Translations under genes and position numbers: made by a program
Part shown: positions 51,313 through 60,461 of the stretch, piece by piece
How the letters are laid out: every line of letters begins with the position of its first letter
How positions within the stretch are numbered: position 1 is the stretch's first letter
NCBI GenBank assembly: GCA_050247435.1
Contig: JBFWUF010000026.1
Location: forward strand, 1-64,000
DNA: 64,000 nucleotides
Direction of reading: 5' to 3'
DNA from: JAJVID01 sp050247435
GTDB taxonomy: Bacteria; Acidobacteriota; Blastocatellia; RBC074
Notes under the pieces: model-generated
Databases searched by the model: none
The model's input: the letters and a program-made list of their open reading frames with translations, nothing else
Told to the model about the DNA's origin: nothing

Positions 51313-52782
51313 TCAGGCAAGAATCTTTTCGACTAAGTCGCCATGCACATCTGTCAATCTGAAATACCTTCCCTGAAATTTGTACGTCAGCCGTTTGTGA
51401 TCAACGCCCAACAGGTGCAGCATCGTCGCCTGAAGATCGAAAACCGAAACCGGGTCTGAGACGATGTTGTAGCTGTAATCGTCCGTCTCGCCAATCGCCA
51501 CGCCCTTCTTCACGCCGCCGCCCGCGACCCACATCGCGAAGTTGCGCGGGTGATGGTCGCGCCCGTAATTGGCCTCGGTCAGCTTGCCCTGGCAATAGAC
51601 CGTGCGCCCAAATTCCCCGCCCCAAACAACCAGCGTGTCGTCGAGCAGTCCGCGTTGTTTCAAATCCTGAACCAGCGCGGCGGTCGGTTGATCAGTTCCT
51701 CGGCATTGCAGCGCCAGATCGCGCGGCAGATCGTTATGCTGATCCCAGCCTCGGTGATAAAGCTGAATGAAGCGCACGCCGCGTTCAGCCAGTCTTCTTG
51801 CCAGCAAACAGTTCGCCGCATACGTGCCGGGCTTGCGCGATTCGGGGCCGTACATTTCAAAAACGCTCTCAGGCTCCTTCGACAAATCCATCAGGTCTGG
51901 CACGGATGTCTGCATTCGATATGCCATCTCGTACTGCGCGATGCGCGTCTCGATCTCCGGGTCGCCGTAGCTTTCAGACTTCATCTTGTTCAGCTTCACT
52001 ACCGCGTCGAGCATCTGACGCCGCGTCGTTTTGCTCACGCCCGGCGGATCGTCGAGATATAAAACCGGCGTCGCGCCGCCGCGCAGACGAACGCCCTGAT
52101 AATTCGACGGCAGGAAGCCGCTCGACCAGAGGCGCGAAAAGAGCGGCTGATCGGTGTTGAGCGCGTGCGCGGTCGAAAGCAGCACGATGAACGCGGGCAG
52201 GTTTTGATTCTCGCTGCCCAGGCCGTAGCTGACCCACGACCCCGCGCTGGGGCGGCCCGGTTGTTGAAATCCGGTTTGAATGAACGTGATCGCCGGGTCG
52301 TGGTTGATTGCGTCGGTGTGCATCGTCTTGATGACCGCGATGTCGTCAACGATCTTTGCCGCGTGCGGCAGCAACTCGCTCACCCACGTTCCCGACTGTC
52401 CGTGCTGTTTGAATTTGAAAAGAGATTTGACACACGGAAACGCGCTCTGGCCCGAAGTCATCCCGGTGATGCGCTGGCCACGACGGATCGAATCGGGCAA
52501 TTCCGTGCCGTGCAGTTTTTCGAGCGCGGGTTTGTAATCGAATGTCTCGATTTGCGACGGGCCTCCGGATTGATGCAGGAAGATCACGCGCTTCACCTTC
52601 GGCGCGTGATGCGGCAACCCCAAAATGCCGCCGGTCTTCGAGTCGCGCGATTCATCTTGAGCGAAGGCCAATCCGTGCTGTTCGAAGAGCGAGGTCAGCG
52701 CGGCTACGCCGATACCTTTCGCGCCGAGTCCGAAAAATTGCCGCCGCGTCAGATGCAGATCGAATTCACGTTTCAGGTTCAT
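51313..52782 (-). CDS. DUF1501 protein with Tat-type signal
   Basis: 489 residues. Twin-arginine signal TRRQFFGLGAKGIGVAALT in the first 35 residues, then the sulfatase-like alkaline-phosphatase fold of DUF1501: RVIFLHQSGGPSQIETFDYK, GSWVSYGLGSENQNLPAFI, VVWGGEFGRTVYCQGK and GRDHHPRNFAMWVAGGGVK. In Planctomycetota and Acidobacteriota the gene usually lies beside a DUF1553 gene; both are thought to act in the periplasm in use of polymeric or sulfated substrates, but the reaction is unproven. GAGG upstream supports ATG 52782. Here the DUF1553 gene is about 1.2 kb away, with three genes between. Confidence 0.9.
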   Translation of the reverse strand: MNLKREFDLHLTRRQFFGLGAKGIGVAALTSLFEQHGLAFAQDESRDSKTGGILGLPHHAPKVKRVIFLHQSGGPSQIETFDYKPALEKLHGTELPDSIRRGQRITGMTSGQSAFPCVKSLFKFKQHGQSGTWVSELLPHAAKIVDDIAVIKTMHTDAINHDPAITFIQTGFQQPGRPSAGSWVSYGLGSENQNLPAFIVLLSTAHALNTDQPLFSRLWSSGFLPSNYQGVRLRGGATPVLYLDDPPGVSKTTRRQMLDAVVKLNKMKSESYGDPEIETRIAQYEMAYRMQTSVPDLMDLSKEPESVFEMYGPESRKPGTYAANCLLARRLAERGVRFIQLYHRGWDQHNDLPRDLALQCRGTDQPTAALVQDLKQRGLLDDTLVVWGGEFGRTVYCQGKLTEANYGRDHHPRNFAMWVAGGGVKKGVAIGETDDYSYNIVSDPVSVFDLQATMLHLLGVDHKRLTYKFQGRYFRLTDVHGDLVEKILA

Positions 52783-52799
52783 CTCCTTGTTCCTCACTT

Positions 52800-53495
52800 T
52801 TATTTAGCCGCCGCTTTTGCTTTCTTCTTGTTCCTGTAAGCTTTCGTTTTGGCGATGTATTCAACCGCGTCCGGCGTTTTGCAATTGGTGTCGCCGTGAT
52901 CAACAACGACTTTGCCGATTTTTTGGGCGATCTCCGTAGCCTTCTTTTCAAGCCTGTCGTTGCGTAGCCCGATGCTGATCAAGGAGCCGTTCATCTCATA
53001 GCGTACCCAGTTTTTCTGTTTGTGAATGCCGGATTCGATGAGTTTGAGATATTGCTCGAAATACTCGTCAGGCAGGTCATTATCCCCCAACGCCAACCCG
53101 CTGATCAGCGTCCACCCGAGGCTGGCGATCAATTCTTCTTTCGACTTATGCCACTTCTCGGCCTTTTTGCGCGCCAGCGGAGATCTAATCAGCAACTTGC
53201 TGAACATCAGGGTGATGCCATTGTTGCTCAATTCTTTCGCCCACTCTTCGAACCGTTTGTCTGTCATCGCATTCGGATCGGCGATGAGCGTCGCCAGAAC
53301 CTGCGCGTCGTGATTACCGGTCGCCCACAGTTGCTCGGCCAGCACGTGATTAACCTTGATCTGTTTCTGGAATTTGTAGAGGTTGGCGAAACTGACACCG
53401 AACATCTCCCCTTTAATTCCGTGGCGGCCCCAGGTCTTGCGATTTTGCTCCGTGCCGCACGATTCAAGCTGTTTCATCACTTCATTGAGGTTCAT
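52800..53495 (-). CDS. DNA alkylation repair protein (AlkD-like HEAT repeat)
   Basis: 231 residues, all-helical, HEAT-like repeats. FGVSFANLYKFQKQIKVNH, LAEQLWATGNHDAQVLATLI and IGKVVVDHGDTNCKTPDAVEYI are typical for the DNA alkylation repair enzyme family that flips and excises 3- and 7-alkylpurines without a base-flipping HhH. The C-terminal tail is Lys/Ala-rich. GGAGGATAAACG before the ATG. It lies in the TA-containing insert between the DUF1501 and DUF1553 genes. Confidence 0.88.
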   Translation of the reverse strand: MNLNEVMKQLESCGTEQNRKTWGRHGIKGEMFGVSFANLYKFQKQIKVNHVLAEQLWATGNHDAQVLATLIADPNAMTDKRFEEWAKELSNNGITLMFSKLLIRSPLARKKAEKWHKSKEELIASLGWTLISGLALGDNDLPDEYFEQYLKLIESGIHKQKNWVRYEMNGSLISIGLRNDRLEKKATEIAQKIGKVVVDHGDTNCKTPDAVEYIAKTKAYRNKKKAKAAAK

Positions 53496-53532
53496 CGTTT
53501 ATCCTCCAATTACGCATCATTTCATCTAATGC

Positions 53533-53829
53533 TTATTCGACTTCAAACGGAAACAACCTCTTCCCGTGGATTACCGCAACGACAACAACCTCTTCGTCGT
53601 GAACGCGGTAAATCAGGCGATAATCAAGCACGAATTTTTCCCGAATCATTTCATTGCCGACTTCCGGTACGACTCTGCCAGCGAACGGGAAGGTTTTCAG
53701 CTTGCGAGCCGCGTCGAGCAATTTATCCACGACTGCCGAGGCATAGCTCGGCGAGTTTCGCGCGATGAATTCGGCGATCCCGTCCACATCATCCAGGGCT
53801 TCGGGAGACCAAACTACTTCGTAAGCCAT
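53533..53829 (-). CDS. ParE/RelE-family toxin
   Basis: 98 residues. YEVVWSPEALDDVDGIAEFI is the typical N-terminal helix pair, followed by FPFAGRVVPEVGNEMIREKFV and LDYRLIYRVHDEEVVVVAVIHGKR. The architecture and Arg/His in the C-terminal strand match the ParE/RelE fold. Target (gyrase versus ribosome) cannot be told from sequence. It starts inside the antitoxin gene with a 16-base overlap, so toxin production is coupled to the antitoxin. Confidence 0.9.
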   Translation of the reverse strand: MAYEVVWSPEALDDVDGIAEFIARNSPSYASAVVDKLLDAARKLKTFPFAGRVVPEVGNEMIREKFVLDYRLIYRVHDEEVVVVAVIHGKRLFPFEVE

Positions 53830-54002
53830 TTGCTCAACCGTTCTTCAGCTTCGTCCTGGGTAATCGTGCCTTGCGATTCAGCGCGCTCAATCCCGCGATG
53901 AATCTTTTCCAGCACGTAGAGGTGATACTGAATATCTTCGAGCGAGCAATCATCCGGCAGCTTGCTCAACATTGATTCAACTTCCTGCTTGGCTGTACTC
54001 AT
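53814..54002 (-). CDS. Antitoxin of the ParE-type module
   Basis: 62 residues, acidic and helical: MSTAKQEVESMLSKLPDDCS followed by a C-terminal toxin-binding helix ending ERLSKWLTK. No ribbon-helix-helix is obvious, so DNA binding is not certain. GGGGAGAAG before ATG 54002; the longer frame from 54080 lies within the DUF1553 gene. Antitoxin-first order with overlap is typical. Twenty bases after the DUF1553 stop, same strand. Confidence 0.82.
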   Translation of the reverse strand: MSTAKQEVESMLSKLPDDCSLEDIQYHLYVLEKIHRGIERAESQGTITQDEAEERLSKWLTK

Positions 54003-54022
54003 AACTTCTCCCCAGAAAACGG

Positions 54023-57000
54023 TTACTCCTTTGTGATCGTCTCGTCCAAATTCAAGATCGCGCTCGCCACCATCGTCCACGCCGCCAACTCCGCCTGATC
54101 AATCTTCTCATCCGCTTTTGACTCGCCGACGCGCAACAATTCGCCCGCGGCTTTTTTGTCCTTGCGGTAATTGATCAACTGCTTCGTCAACAGATCGCGC
54201 AAGACTTTCACTTCGTGCGGCGACGGTTTGCGCGCCAGGGCCAATCGAAACATATAAACTATCCGGCTCTTCACGTCCTTGCCGCCTTCGCGCAAAGTCC
54301 GCTCGGCCATCGCGCGAGATGCTTCGACGTAGGTCGGATCGTTGAGCGTGACCAGAGCCTGAAGCGGCGTGTTGGTCACCGCGCGGCGCGCCACGCATTT
54401 CTCGCGGTCGGGCGCGTCGAACGTGGACATCGCCGCCGGAGGCACGGTGCGCTTCCAGAACGTGTACATCGAACGGCGGTACAAATCCTTGCCGTGGCTC
54501 TGGACGTAGCTCTGTTCGCTGAAGCCGTCGCCGAAGGCCATCTCTTCCCACAATCCGGCGGGCTGATAAGGCTTGACGCTGCGCCCGCCGATCTCATCGT
54601 TCAGCAATCCGCTGACGGCCAATGCGTTGTCACGGATGGTTTCGGCTGACAGGCGATGGCGCGGGCCGCGCGCCAGCAAGCGGTTTTCGGGATCCTTCTC
54701 GCGCAACTCAGGCGCGACCTGCGACGATTGGCGATAGGCCGCCGAGGTCACGATCAACTTCTGCATCGCCTTCATGTCCCAACCCGTGCGAATAAATTCC
54801 GTCGCCAGCCAATCCAGCAGTTCGGGATGGACGGGCGGTTCGCCCTGCACGCCGAAATCTTCAACGGTTTTGACGATGCCGTAACCGAAATACATCTGCC
54901 AGAAACGATTCACCGCAACTCGCGCGGTCAAAGGATGATTTGGCTCAACCAGCCATTTGGCCAGCGTCAGCCGATTCGTCTTCTGCATGAATTTCACCGG
55001 CAACGGCGGCAGCACGGCGGGCACGCCCGGCGAGACTTTTTCAGTCTTGTTGCGGTAATCGCCGCGCGCGAGCACGAAGGTGTCGCGCGGCTTGCCAAGC
55101 TCCATCATCACCATCGTGTTGAGGATCGCCTTGTCCAGAGCCTGTTTCCGCTTCCTGACCTCTTTCAGTTCGGCATGCTGACGCCGCAAAGTTTCAGGCG
55201 CGATTTGCGTCAGGAAGTATTCGCGCAACCGGTCGTCCTCTTCCTTCGTGCGTTTGCCGCTGACGCCGGAAAGGATCCTTTGGATCGGATAGCGCCCGCC
55301 CAGATGCTCGATCTGGCCCGCGTTTAGCGCGCGGGAGTAGAGGCGCAGGTCGTCGAGTCCGCCGCTGTACGCTCTGCCGGTCTGCTTGTTTCCGATGATC
55401 AATTCAGCGGAGTTTTTGATCGAGCCGTTGAGCGCGTCTTTGGACGCGGGCACGACTTCGACCTCGGCTGGTTTGCCGTTCAAGTATACTTTCAACCCGG
55501 CGGCCTTGCCCGATCCGTCGTAAGTGAAGGCCAGATGCTTCCATTCGTTGTTTTTGAACGATTCTTTCGTGCGAACGATGATCGCGTTGCCGGGCCAGTT
55601 TGAAATCAGCCGGATGGTCAGAGGCGCGGCCCATCGCTGGATGTCATACAGATGTGTCTTCTCAAAAATCAACTCGTAACCGCGCCGCGTCTTTTCGTCT
55701 TCGATCTTTTGAAAAGCGAAGTTGCCGACCTTGCCCAGGCCCGGCCGCATCCAGAGCGCGAACGTGAACGACTCGCCGGTGTCGAACGCGCCAACATCGC
55801 CGAAGCTCAGCATCGTCTGGCCGTCCAACGAAACCGCGCGGCTGACCATTCCCGCGCCGAACGCGGGATCGCCATTCAACGTCCGCCCGTGCCGGTAACG
55901 CCCCGACGAATCAGCCAGACTGCCATCCAGCTCATAATGCGCCGTGATGTCGTTGACGGGCGCGACAGCCATCTTGCCGATCAGCGTCTTCTCCCACTCA
56001 GCCTCGAGCGGCGCGACGTTCTTGTCCGACAGAGCGGTGGTCAAATCCTGAATCGTTCTGATCAACTCCTGCTGCTTCGCTTTTTGCTCATCGGTCGGCA
56101 ATGAAAGCATCGGCGCGGCATTGCCGATTTTGCCGTCCAGCCCAACTTCAGGCACGCTGTTGAAAAAGGCGTAGAACTGATAGAACTCCTTCTGCGAGAT
56201 GGGATCGAATTTATGCGAATGGCAGCGCGCGCAGCCCATCGTCAATCCCATCCACGTCGTGGCGGTCGTTTCGACGCGGTCAATGATGTATTCAGTCAGG
56301 TATTCTTCGGGAATCGCGCCGCCCTCGAAATTGATCATGTGGTTGCGATTGAACCCGGTGGCGATCTTTTGATCCAGCGTGGCGTCGGGCAGCAGGTCGC
56401 CCGCGAGCTGTTCAATCGTGAATTGGTCGAAGCGTTTGTTTTCGTTGAATGCGCGGATCAGCCAGTCGCGCCACGGCCACATGTCGCGGTGGCTGTCTAT
56501 GTGATAACCGTGCGTGTCGGCGTAACGCGACAGATCGAGCCACGCCATCGCCATCCGCTCGCCGTAACGCGGCGAGGCCAGAAGCTTGTCTACAACCTTT
56601 TCGTAAGCGTCCGGCGATTTGTCGGCAAGGAAGGCGTCAACCTCGGCAAGCGCCGGAGGCAGCCCGGTCAGATCGAGATAAACGCGCCGCAGCAATGTCG
56701 TCTTGTCAGCTTCCGGCGAAGGCTTCAATCCCTCTTTTTCCAAACGCGCGAGAATGAAATTGTCTATTGGATTGCGAACCCAATTCGCGTTCGTGATCTT
56801 TGGAATTTCGGGACGCTTCGGCGCGATGAAGGCCCAGTGCTCGTTCCACCGCGCGCCATCGTCAATCCATCGTTTGATCGTCTCGATCTGCTTCTCGGTC
56901 AGCTTGTGGCCCGAAGACGCGGGCGGCATCACGAGGTCCTGATTGTTCGCCGAGATGCGCTGATAGAGTCGCGACTTCGACGCGTCGCCCGGCGTGATCA

Positions 57001-57232
57001 CGCCCGGCTTGGCGAACGCGCCCACTTTCGTGTCGAAGCGCAGTTTCGCCTTGCGCTGATTCTCGTCCGGCCCGTGACAGGCGAAACAGTTATCCGACAG
57101 GATCGGGCGAACCTCGCGGTCGAAATCAACCGACGGCCTTTGATTGCCCGCTGAAACCGCCGACAAGAAGAAACCCAGGCAGGCAAGGCAAATGGCGACA
57201 GCAAGAGTGACGAGTTGAATCTTTCGCCTCAC
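54023..57232 (-). CDS. DUF1549/DUF1553 cytochrome-like protein with LamG domain
   Basis: 1069 residues, secreted (signal about 1-28). Planctomycete-type cytochrome c domain with CFACHG (about 50), DUF1549 (about 150-350, RRVYLDLTGLPPALAEVDAF and WLDLSRYADTHGYHID), a concanavalin-like LamG domain (about 450-640, LAFTYDGSGKAAGLKVYLNG), and DUF1553 (about 750-1040, NPLTARVAVNRFWQMYFG-like and NTPLQALVTLNDPTY). The LamG insert suggests polysaccharide binding. GTG 57232 is seven bases after GGAGG; TTG 57238 is too close to it. It is the first gene of the minus-strand run to the HTH remnant. Confidence 0.92.
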   Translation of the reverse strand: MRRKIQLVTLAVAICLACLGFFLSAVSAGNQRPSVDFDREVRPILSDNCFACHGPDENQRKAKLRFDTKVGAFAKPGVITPGDASKSRLYQRISANNQDLVMPPASSGHKLTEKQIETIKRWIDDGARWNEHWAFIAPKRPEIPKITNANWVRNPIDNFILARLEKEGLKPSPEADKTTLLRRVYLDLTGLPPALAEVDAFLADKSPDAYEKVVDKLLASPRYGERMAMAWLDLSRYADTHGYHIDSHRDMWPWRDWLIRAFNENKRFDQFTIEQLAGDLLPDATLDQKIATGFNRNHMINFEGGAIPEEYLTEYIIDRVETTATTWMGLTMGCARCHSHKFDPISQKEFYQFYAFFNSVPEVGLDGKIGNAAPMLSLPTDEQKAKQQELIRTIQDLTTALSDKNVAPLEAEWEKTLIGKMAVAPVNDITAHYELDGSLADSSGRYRHGRTLNGDPAFGAGMVSRAVSLDGQTMLSFGDVGAFDTGESFTFALWMRPGLGKVGNFAFQKIEDEKTRRGYELIFEKTHLYDIQRWAAPLTIRLISNWPGNAIIVRTKESFKNNEWKHLAFTYDGSGKAAGLKVYLNGKPAEVEVVPASKDALNGSIKNSAELIIGNKQTGRAYSGGLDDLRLYSRALNAGQIEHLGGRYPIQRILSGVSGKRTKEEDDRLREYFLTQIAPETLRRQHAELKEVRKRKQALDKAILNTMVMMELGKPRDTFVLARGDYRNKTEKVSPGVPAVLPPLPVKFMQKTNRLTLAKWLVEPNHPLTARVAVNRFWQMYFGYGIVKTVEDFGVQGEPPVHPELLDWLATEFIRTGWDMKAMQKLIVTSAAYRQSSQVAPELREKDPENRLLARGPRHRLSAETIRDNALAVSGLLNDEIGGRSVKPYQPAGLWEEMAFGDGFSEQSYVQSHGKDLYRRSMYTFWKRTVPPAAMSTFDAPDREKCVARRAVTNTPLQALVTLNDPTYVEASRAMAERTLREGGKDVKSRIVYMFRLALARKPSPHEVKVLRDLLTKQLINYRKDKKAAGELLRVGESKADEKIDQAELAAWTMVASAILNLDETITKE

Positions 57233-57396
57233 GTCCAATCCTCCGGTTGATGATATTCAAAACTGAGCCTTCAGCTTTGAGTGAAGTTGTGGTTTGACAC
57301 TGTTGGTTTGACCAGCCGAAATATACGCCGAGTCCAGCTTAATCGCCAGGCTCGGCGCACCGCCATTCCACGGCAAAGCCCGGCAAAAATTGTTGT

Positions 57397-57425
57397 TTGA
57401 AATTGACGCCAACCGAGTCTATACT
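57397..57425 (+). promoter_or_regulatory. Sigma-70-like promoter upstream of parA
   Basis: TTGAAA (57397-57402), 17-nt spacer, TATACT (57420-57425). Both boxes match the consensus at five of six positions. The distance to the parA ATG (57501) is 76 nt. A match this good with the optimal spacing is unusual in this GC-rich window. The rest of the 268-nt gap 57233-57500 shows nothing else that I can support. Confidence 0.5.
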
Positions 57426-57500
57426 CCGCCCCGTCCCTGCATTATCCCTCATAAGCAATTCCCCAAAGCCCCCGATAGCCACCGTAACAGAGCCAAAATT

Positions 57501-58490
57501 ATGACAGAGCCAACGTGTGTCCCGCATGAAGTAGGGCGACTTCAACAAGAAGCCTTATTCGCCCCATTGAAGAAAGAACCTGCCCAAGTTCTTGCCTTTG
57601 TCAATCAGAAGGGAGGGACTGGCAAAACCACTACTGCGCAAAATCTGGCCGTCTGTTTCGGCCTGCGCCACGACAAACGGGTGTTATGCGTTGATCTTGA
57701 CCCACAGGGAAATTTGGGCCAGGGGCTGGTCTTCGACCAGATTAACAATCCGAAAACCGCCGACCGGTTGCTCGTTGTTCCCAAGGTGAACATCAACGAG
57801 TACATCCTTCAGGTACGGCCCAATATTGACCTCATTCACAACAAATTTCAGAAAGAGCAACGCGAGGCGGTGGACCGGCTTCCGCTCTATCCGAATTTGT
57901 TGAGAAAGCAGCTTGGCGCTGCGTTAACGCGCTATGACTATGTCATCGTTGACACCCCGGCCGGGCTATGCCGGTCAACCCAAATCGGAATTGACGCGGC
58001 AGATCAAGTTGTCCTCGTCGTCTCCTGCGGGATGTACGGGTTGAAAGGAATGGTCGCCGTGGTTGACTGGATGTCTGGGATTTACAACCGGCTTGCCAGG
58101 CCGATGCCTTCGATCAAGGTAGTGTTGAACAACTACGATGAGCGCCGGCGATTCGACCGGGAGTTTAGGCGCGAGATCCAACACATTTTCGGCGACGACC
58201 TGTTCCAAACACATATCCGCACCAGCGCAAGGATCATTGAGGCTGCGGCGCAGGGAATGGCGGTGGTTGAGCGCTATCCCCTCTGTCCCGCCACCGAGGA
58301 CTTCAAATGGCTTAGCCGGGAAATCCTCGGCCTGCCACCGAACGGCGCCTCGTCAGCCGGGAGCGGTTGGTCTGATCAGGAAGAGGTTGTTGTGAAAGGC
58401 CCCTGGCGTCAGGACAAACACATTATAAATTCCGGGGTCGCCGGGCTTGAGGTTAAGAACCTTTACAACAAAGTTACTTCGGCTTCGTGA
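57501..58490 (+). CDS. Orphan ParA/Soj-like ATPase
   Basis: 329 residues. Deviant Walker A KGGTGKTT in AFVNQKGGTGKTTTAQNLAV (about 36-45), Walker A' DLDPQGNLGQG (about 65-75) and Walker B region DYVIVDTPAGL (about 155). It belongs to the ParA/Soj group and not to MinD, as no C-terminal membrane helix is seen. No parB or parS is adjacent. Codon use and GC are visibly different from neighbours, which suggests transfer. Start at ATG 57501; the longer frame from 57390 overlaps the promoter. A sigma-70-like promoter precedes. Stop overlaps the convergent protease gene by 17 bases. Confidence 0.85.
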   Translation: MTEPTCVPHEVGRLQQEALFAPLKKEPAQVLAFVNQKGGTGKTTTAQNLAVCFGLRHDKRVLCVDLDPQGNLGQGLVFDQINNPKTADRLLVVPKVNINEYILQVRPNIDLIHNKFQKEQREAVDRLPLYPNLLRKQLGAALTRYDYVIVDTPAGLCRSTQIGIDAADQVVLVVSCGMYGLKGMVAVVDWMSGIYNRLARPMPSIKVVLNNYDERRRFDREFRREIQHIFGDDLFQTHIRTSARIIEAAAQGMAVVERYPLCPATEDFKWLSREILGLPPNGASSAGSGWSDQEEVVVKGPWRQDKHIINSGVAGLEVKNLYNKVTSAS

Positions 58491-59670
58491 ACTTCACCGA
58501 ACGCACATTTCCGTTTCCATCCAACAGCGCGACCAGTTTGTATCCCGTTTCCAGTTTGCCGTAATCGAATATTTTGTCTTTGCCCACGGCGCGTTTCTTG
58601 TACTTCTTGCCGAAGGTATTCTCCAGATCGGTCACTGACCAGGTGACCAGCATTTCGACGCTGGTCAGCAGGCGTTCGGGTTTGCTGAAGGTCATCGCCA
58701 GTCCGGTGTGAAAACTCAGGTATTTGATTGTGTACTCTTCGGCTTCGTCTGTGTCTTTGCTTTTGATCACGGCGGCGGTGGGCGTCAAATCGGCGACTTC
58801 GCGCGTCGTGATGAGATTGAGACCTTCGACCAGACGGTAAAAGAGCTTCAGCGCCTCATCGGGGCGCGTGAACATCGGCTCCATCGCTGAGCGGCCCAGT
58901 TTACCGCGCATCGCGCCGCTCAACTGGCCGTCAACCTGATCGGCGTCATCAGCCGCATCAGCGAGGCTCGGCGCGGGCTTCGTGTTCTCCTTCGGTTGGT
59001 TCAGCGGTTGCAGGTCAGCCAGAGTCTTCGTCGTCTGATCGCCGATCATTCCCCGCACATAGTTGATCGGCACGGCGAAGTTGATGTTCTGGCCGCTTTT
59101 GAAAAGGTAGGTGATGATGCCTATGACTTCGCCGCTGGAATTGAAAAGCGCGCCGCCGCTGCTGCCGTTGCTGATCGGCGCGGTGATCTGAAAGACGCGG
59201 TGAGTGTCGAACCGGCGGACGCCGCTGATTACTCCTGTGCTGATTGAATTGGTCAGCCCTTCGGGACTGCTGATGGCGACGATGGCTTCGCCGACTTCGG
59301 CCTTGTCGGAATCGCCGAGAGTGACCGCCGGCAATTTGAAGCCTTTGACCTTGATGACGGCGATGTCTTTGGCGTCGTCCACATCAACCAGGTCGGCGGT
59401 TTTGTAGGCGTCGCCGCCGGGCAGTTTGACGCGCAGGCTCGCCGCGCCCTGCACCACGTGAAGATTGCTGACGACCGCCCCGTTCGGAGTAACGATGAAT
59501 CCGCTGCCCTGCCCGAAGACGCTGCCGCGTTCGTCCAGGGCTTCGATGATGACCACGGCTTTCGATTGCTCGCGCGCAATCTCGCTAGGCGATTTCATCG
59601 CCGCGTTTTGCGCGAAGGCGGAGGTCGAGATGAGTAAGGTTAGAAACACGATTCTGCCAGCAAAGTTCAT
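58474..59670 (-). CDS. Secreted trypsin-like (S1C/HtrA-like) serine protease
   Basis: 398 residues with a signal peptide (about 1-20, FLTLLISTSAFAQ). The trypsin fold (about 30-225) has His in VVSNLHVVQGAAS (about 71), Asp in DDAKDIAVIKVKG (about 101) and Ser in SNGSSGGALFNSSGEVIG (about 170). The Ser motif is SNGSSGGA in place of the common GNSGGP. No PDZ domain follows; the C-terminal 150 residues are unassigned and polar. Probably periplasmic. AGGAAAATCTC precedes the ATG. The stop overlaps parA on the opposite strand. Confidence 0.88.
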   Translation of the reverse strand: MNFAGRIVFLTLLISTSAFAQNAAMKSPSEIAREQSKAVVIIEALDERGSVFGQGSGFIVTPNGAVVSNLHVVQGAASLRVKLPGGDAYKTADLVDVDDAKDIAVIKVKGFKLPAVTLGDSDKAEVGEAIVAISSPEGLTNSISTGVISGVRRFDTHRVFQITAPISNGSSGGALFNSSGEVIGIITYLFKSGQNINFAVPINYVRGMIGDQTTKTLADLQPLNQPKENTKPAPSLADAADDADQVDGQLSGAMRGKLGRSAMEPMFTRPDEALKLFYRLVEGLNLITTREVADLTPTAAVIKSKDTDEAEEYTIKYLSFHTGLAMTFSKPERLLTSVEMLVTWSVTDLENTFGKKYKKRAVGKDKIFDYGKLETGYKLVALLDGNGNVRSVKFTKPK

Positions 59671-59770
59671 GAGATTTTCCTGCTTGAAAATGTTGATGTG
59701 TTGATTCGTCGAGGGGGACAGGCGGGATTATAGACCATTCCAGGGGATTTCGATTCCGCGCGGGGAGAAA

Positions 59771-59793
59771 CCTGGAAGCGATGCGCTCCCAGG
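59771..59793 (-). repeat. Solitary REP-like half-site, CTGGG family
   Basis: CCTGGGAGCGCATCGCTTCC on the minus strand. It combines the GGGAGC head of the 33462 element with the GCATCGCTTCC stem of the 10231 element. Upstream of the protease ATG and downstream of the Uma2 stop. Solitary, no partner. Confidence 0.6.
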
Positions 59794-59796
59794 ATT

Positions 59797-60453
59797 CTAT
59801 TTCCGCCAGAGTTTCGCCACGGGCAGGATGAAACCTTTCAGCAATGAGCCGCCGCTCAACGTCTCAGGCTCATCGAGTTCTTCGACGGGGACGCCGGGGC
59901 GGTAAACGTAAACTTTCTTTTTTCGCGGATCAATCAGCCAGCCGAGCTGCGCGCCGTTGTCAATGTACTCCTGCATCTTCGCTTTTAACCTATTCAGCCG
60001 GTCGGACCACGAACGAAGCTCAATCACGAAGTCGGGACAGAGCAAGGCGATTTTTTTCCGCTCTTTTTTCGGTATCGCGTCCCAGCGTTCGAGTTTGACC
60101 CAGAACACGTCGGGCGAGCGTTTGGCGCCGTTTGGCAGCCGGATCATCGTATTTGAGTCGAAGCAAATGCCCGTGCCGTCTTCTTCAGCCCAATTGACGC
60201 ACTTGGCTATCAGCCAGGCGTTGTCTCGCCCCGTTTCCCCTCCGGCTGGCAACATAATCTCCAAATCTCCTTCGCTGGTGACTTCAAACCGCCATTCTTC
60301 GTTGAGATTGCAGAATTCGAAGAACTGCCTGTCGCTCATCTTTTCGACGACCGGTTTGAAATGCAGAACGAACGGATCAACGCCTTCCTCGGCTTCAAGC
60401 TCGTCCGCAAAAGGTTCGGGCAAAGTTTCAACTGACGGCATTACAGCGCTCAT
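59797..60453 (-). CDS. Uma2-family (DUF820) putative restriction endonuclease fold protein
   Basis: 218 residues with the PD-(D/E)xK nuclease fold of the Uma2 family: EDGTGICFDSNTMIRLPNG, SPDVFWVKLERWDA, CPDFVIELRSWSDRLNRLKA and MQEYIDNGAQLGWLIDPRKK, ending in a short beta tail. The Asp in PDFVIE and the Glu after it form the metal site. Such genes are abundant in cyanobacteria and Acidobacteriota, but the role in vivo is unknown. AGGAG before the ATG. Eight bases after the GHL10 stop, so probably cotranscribed with it. Confidence 0.88.
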   Translation of the reverse strand: MSAVMPSVETLPEPFADELEAEEGVDPFVLHFKPVVEKMSDRQFFEFCNLNEEWRFEVTSEGDLEIMLPAGGETGRDNAWLIAKCVNWAEEDGTGICFDSNTMIRLPNGAKRSPDVFWVKLERWDAIPKKERKKIALLCPDFVIELRSWSDRLNRLKAKMQEYIDNGAQLGWLIDPRKKKVYVYRPGVPVEELDEPETLSGGSLLKGFILPVAKLWRK

Positions 60454-60461
60454 AAAAACTC

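Noticed and set aside
57294..57324. Second promoter TTGACA ... AAATAT
   Set aside because: Spacing of 19-20 bases and a poor -10 box; the TTGAAA-TATACT pair downstream is much better.
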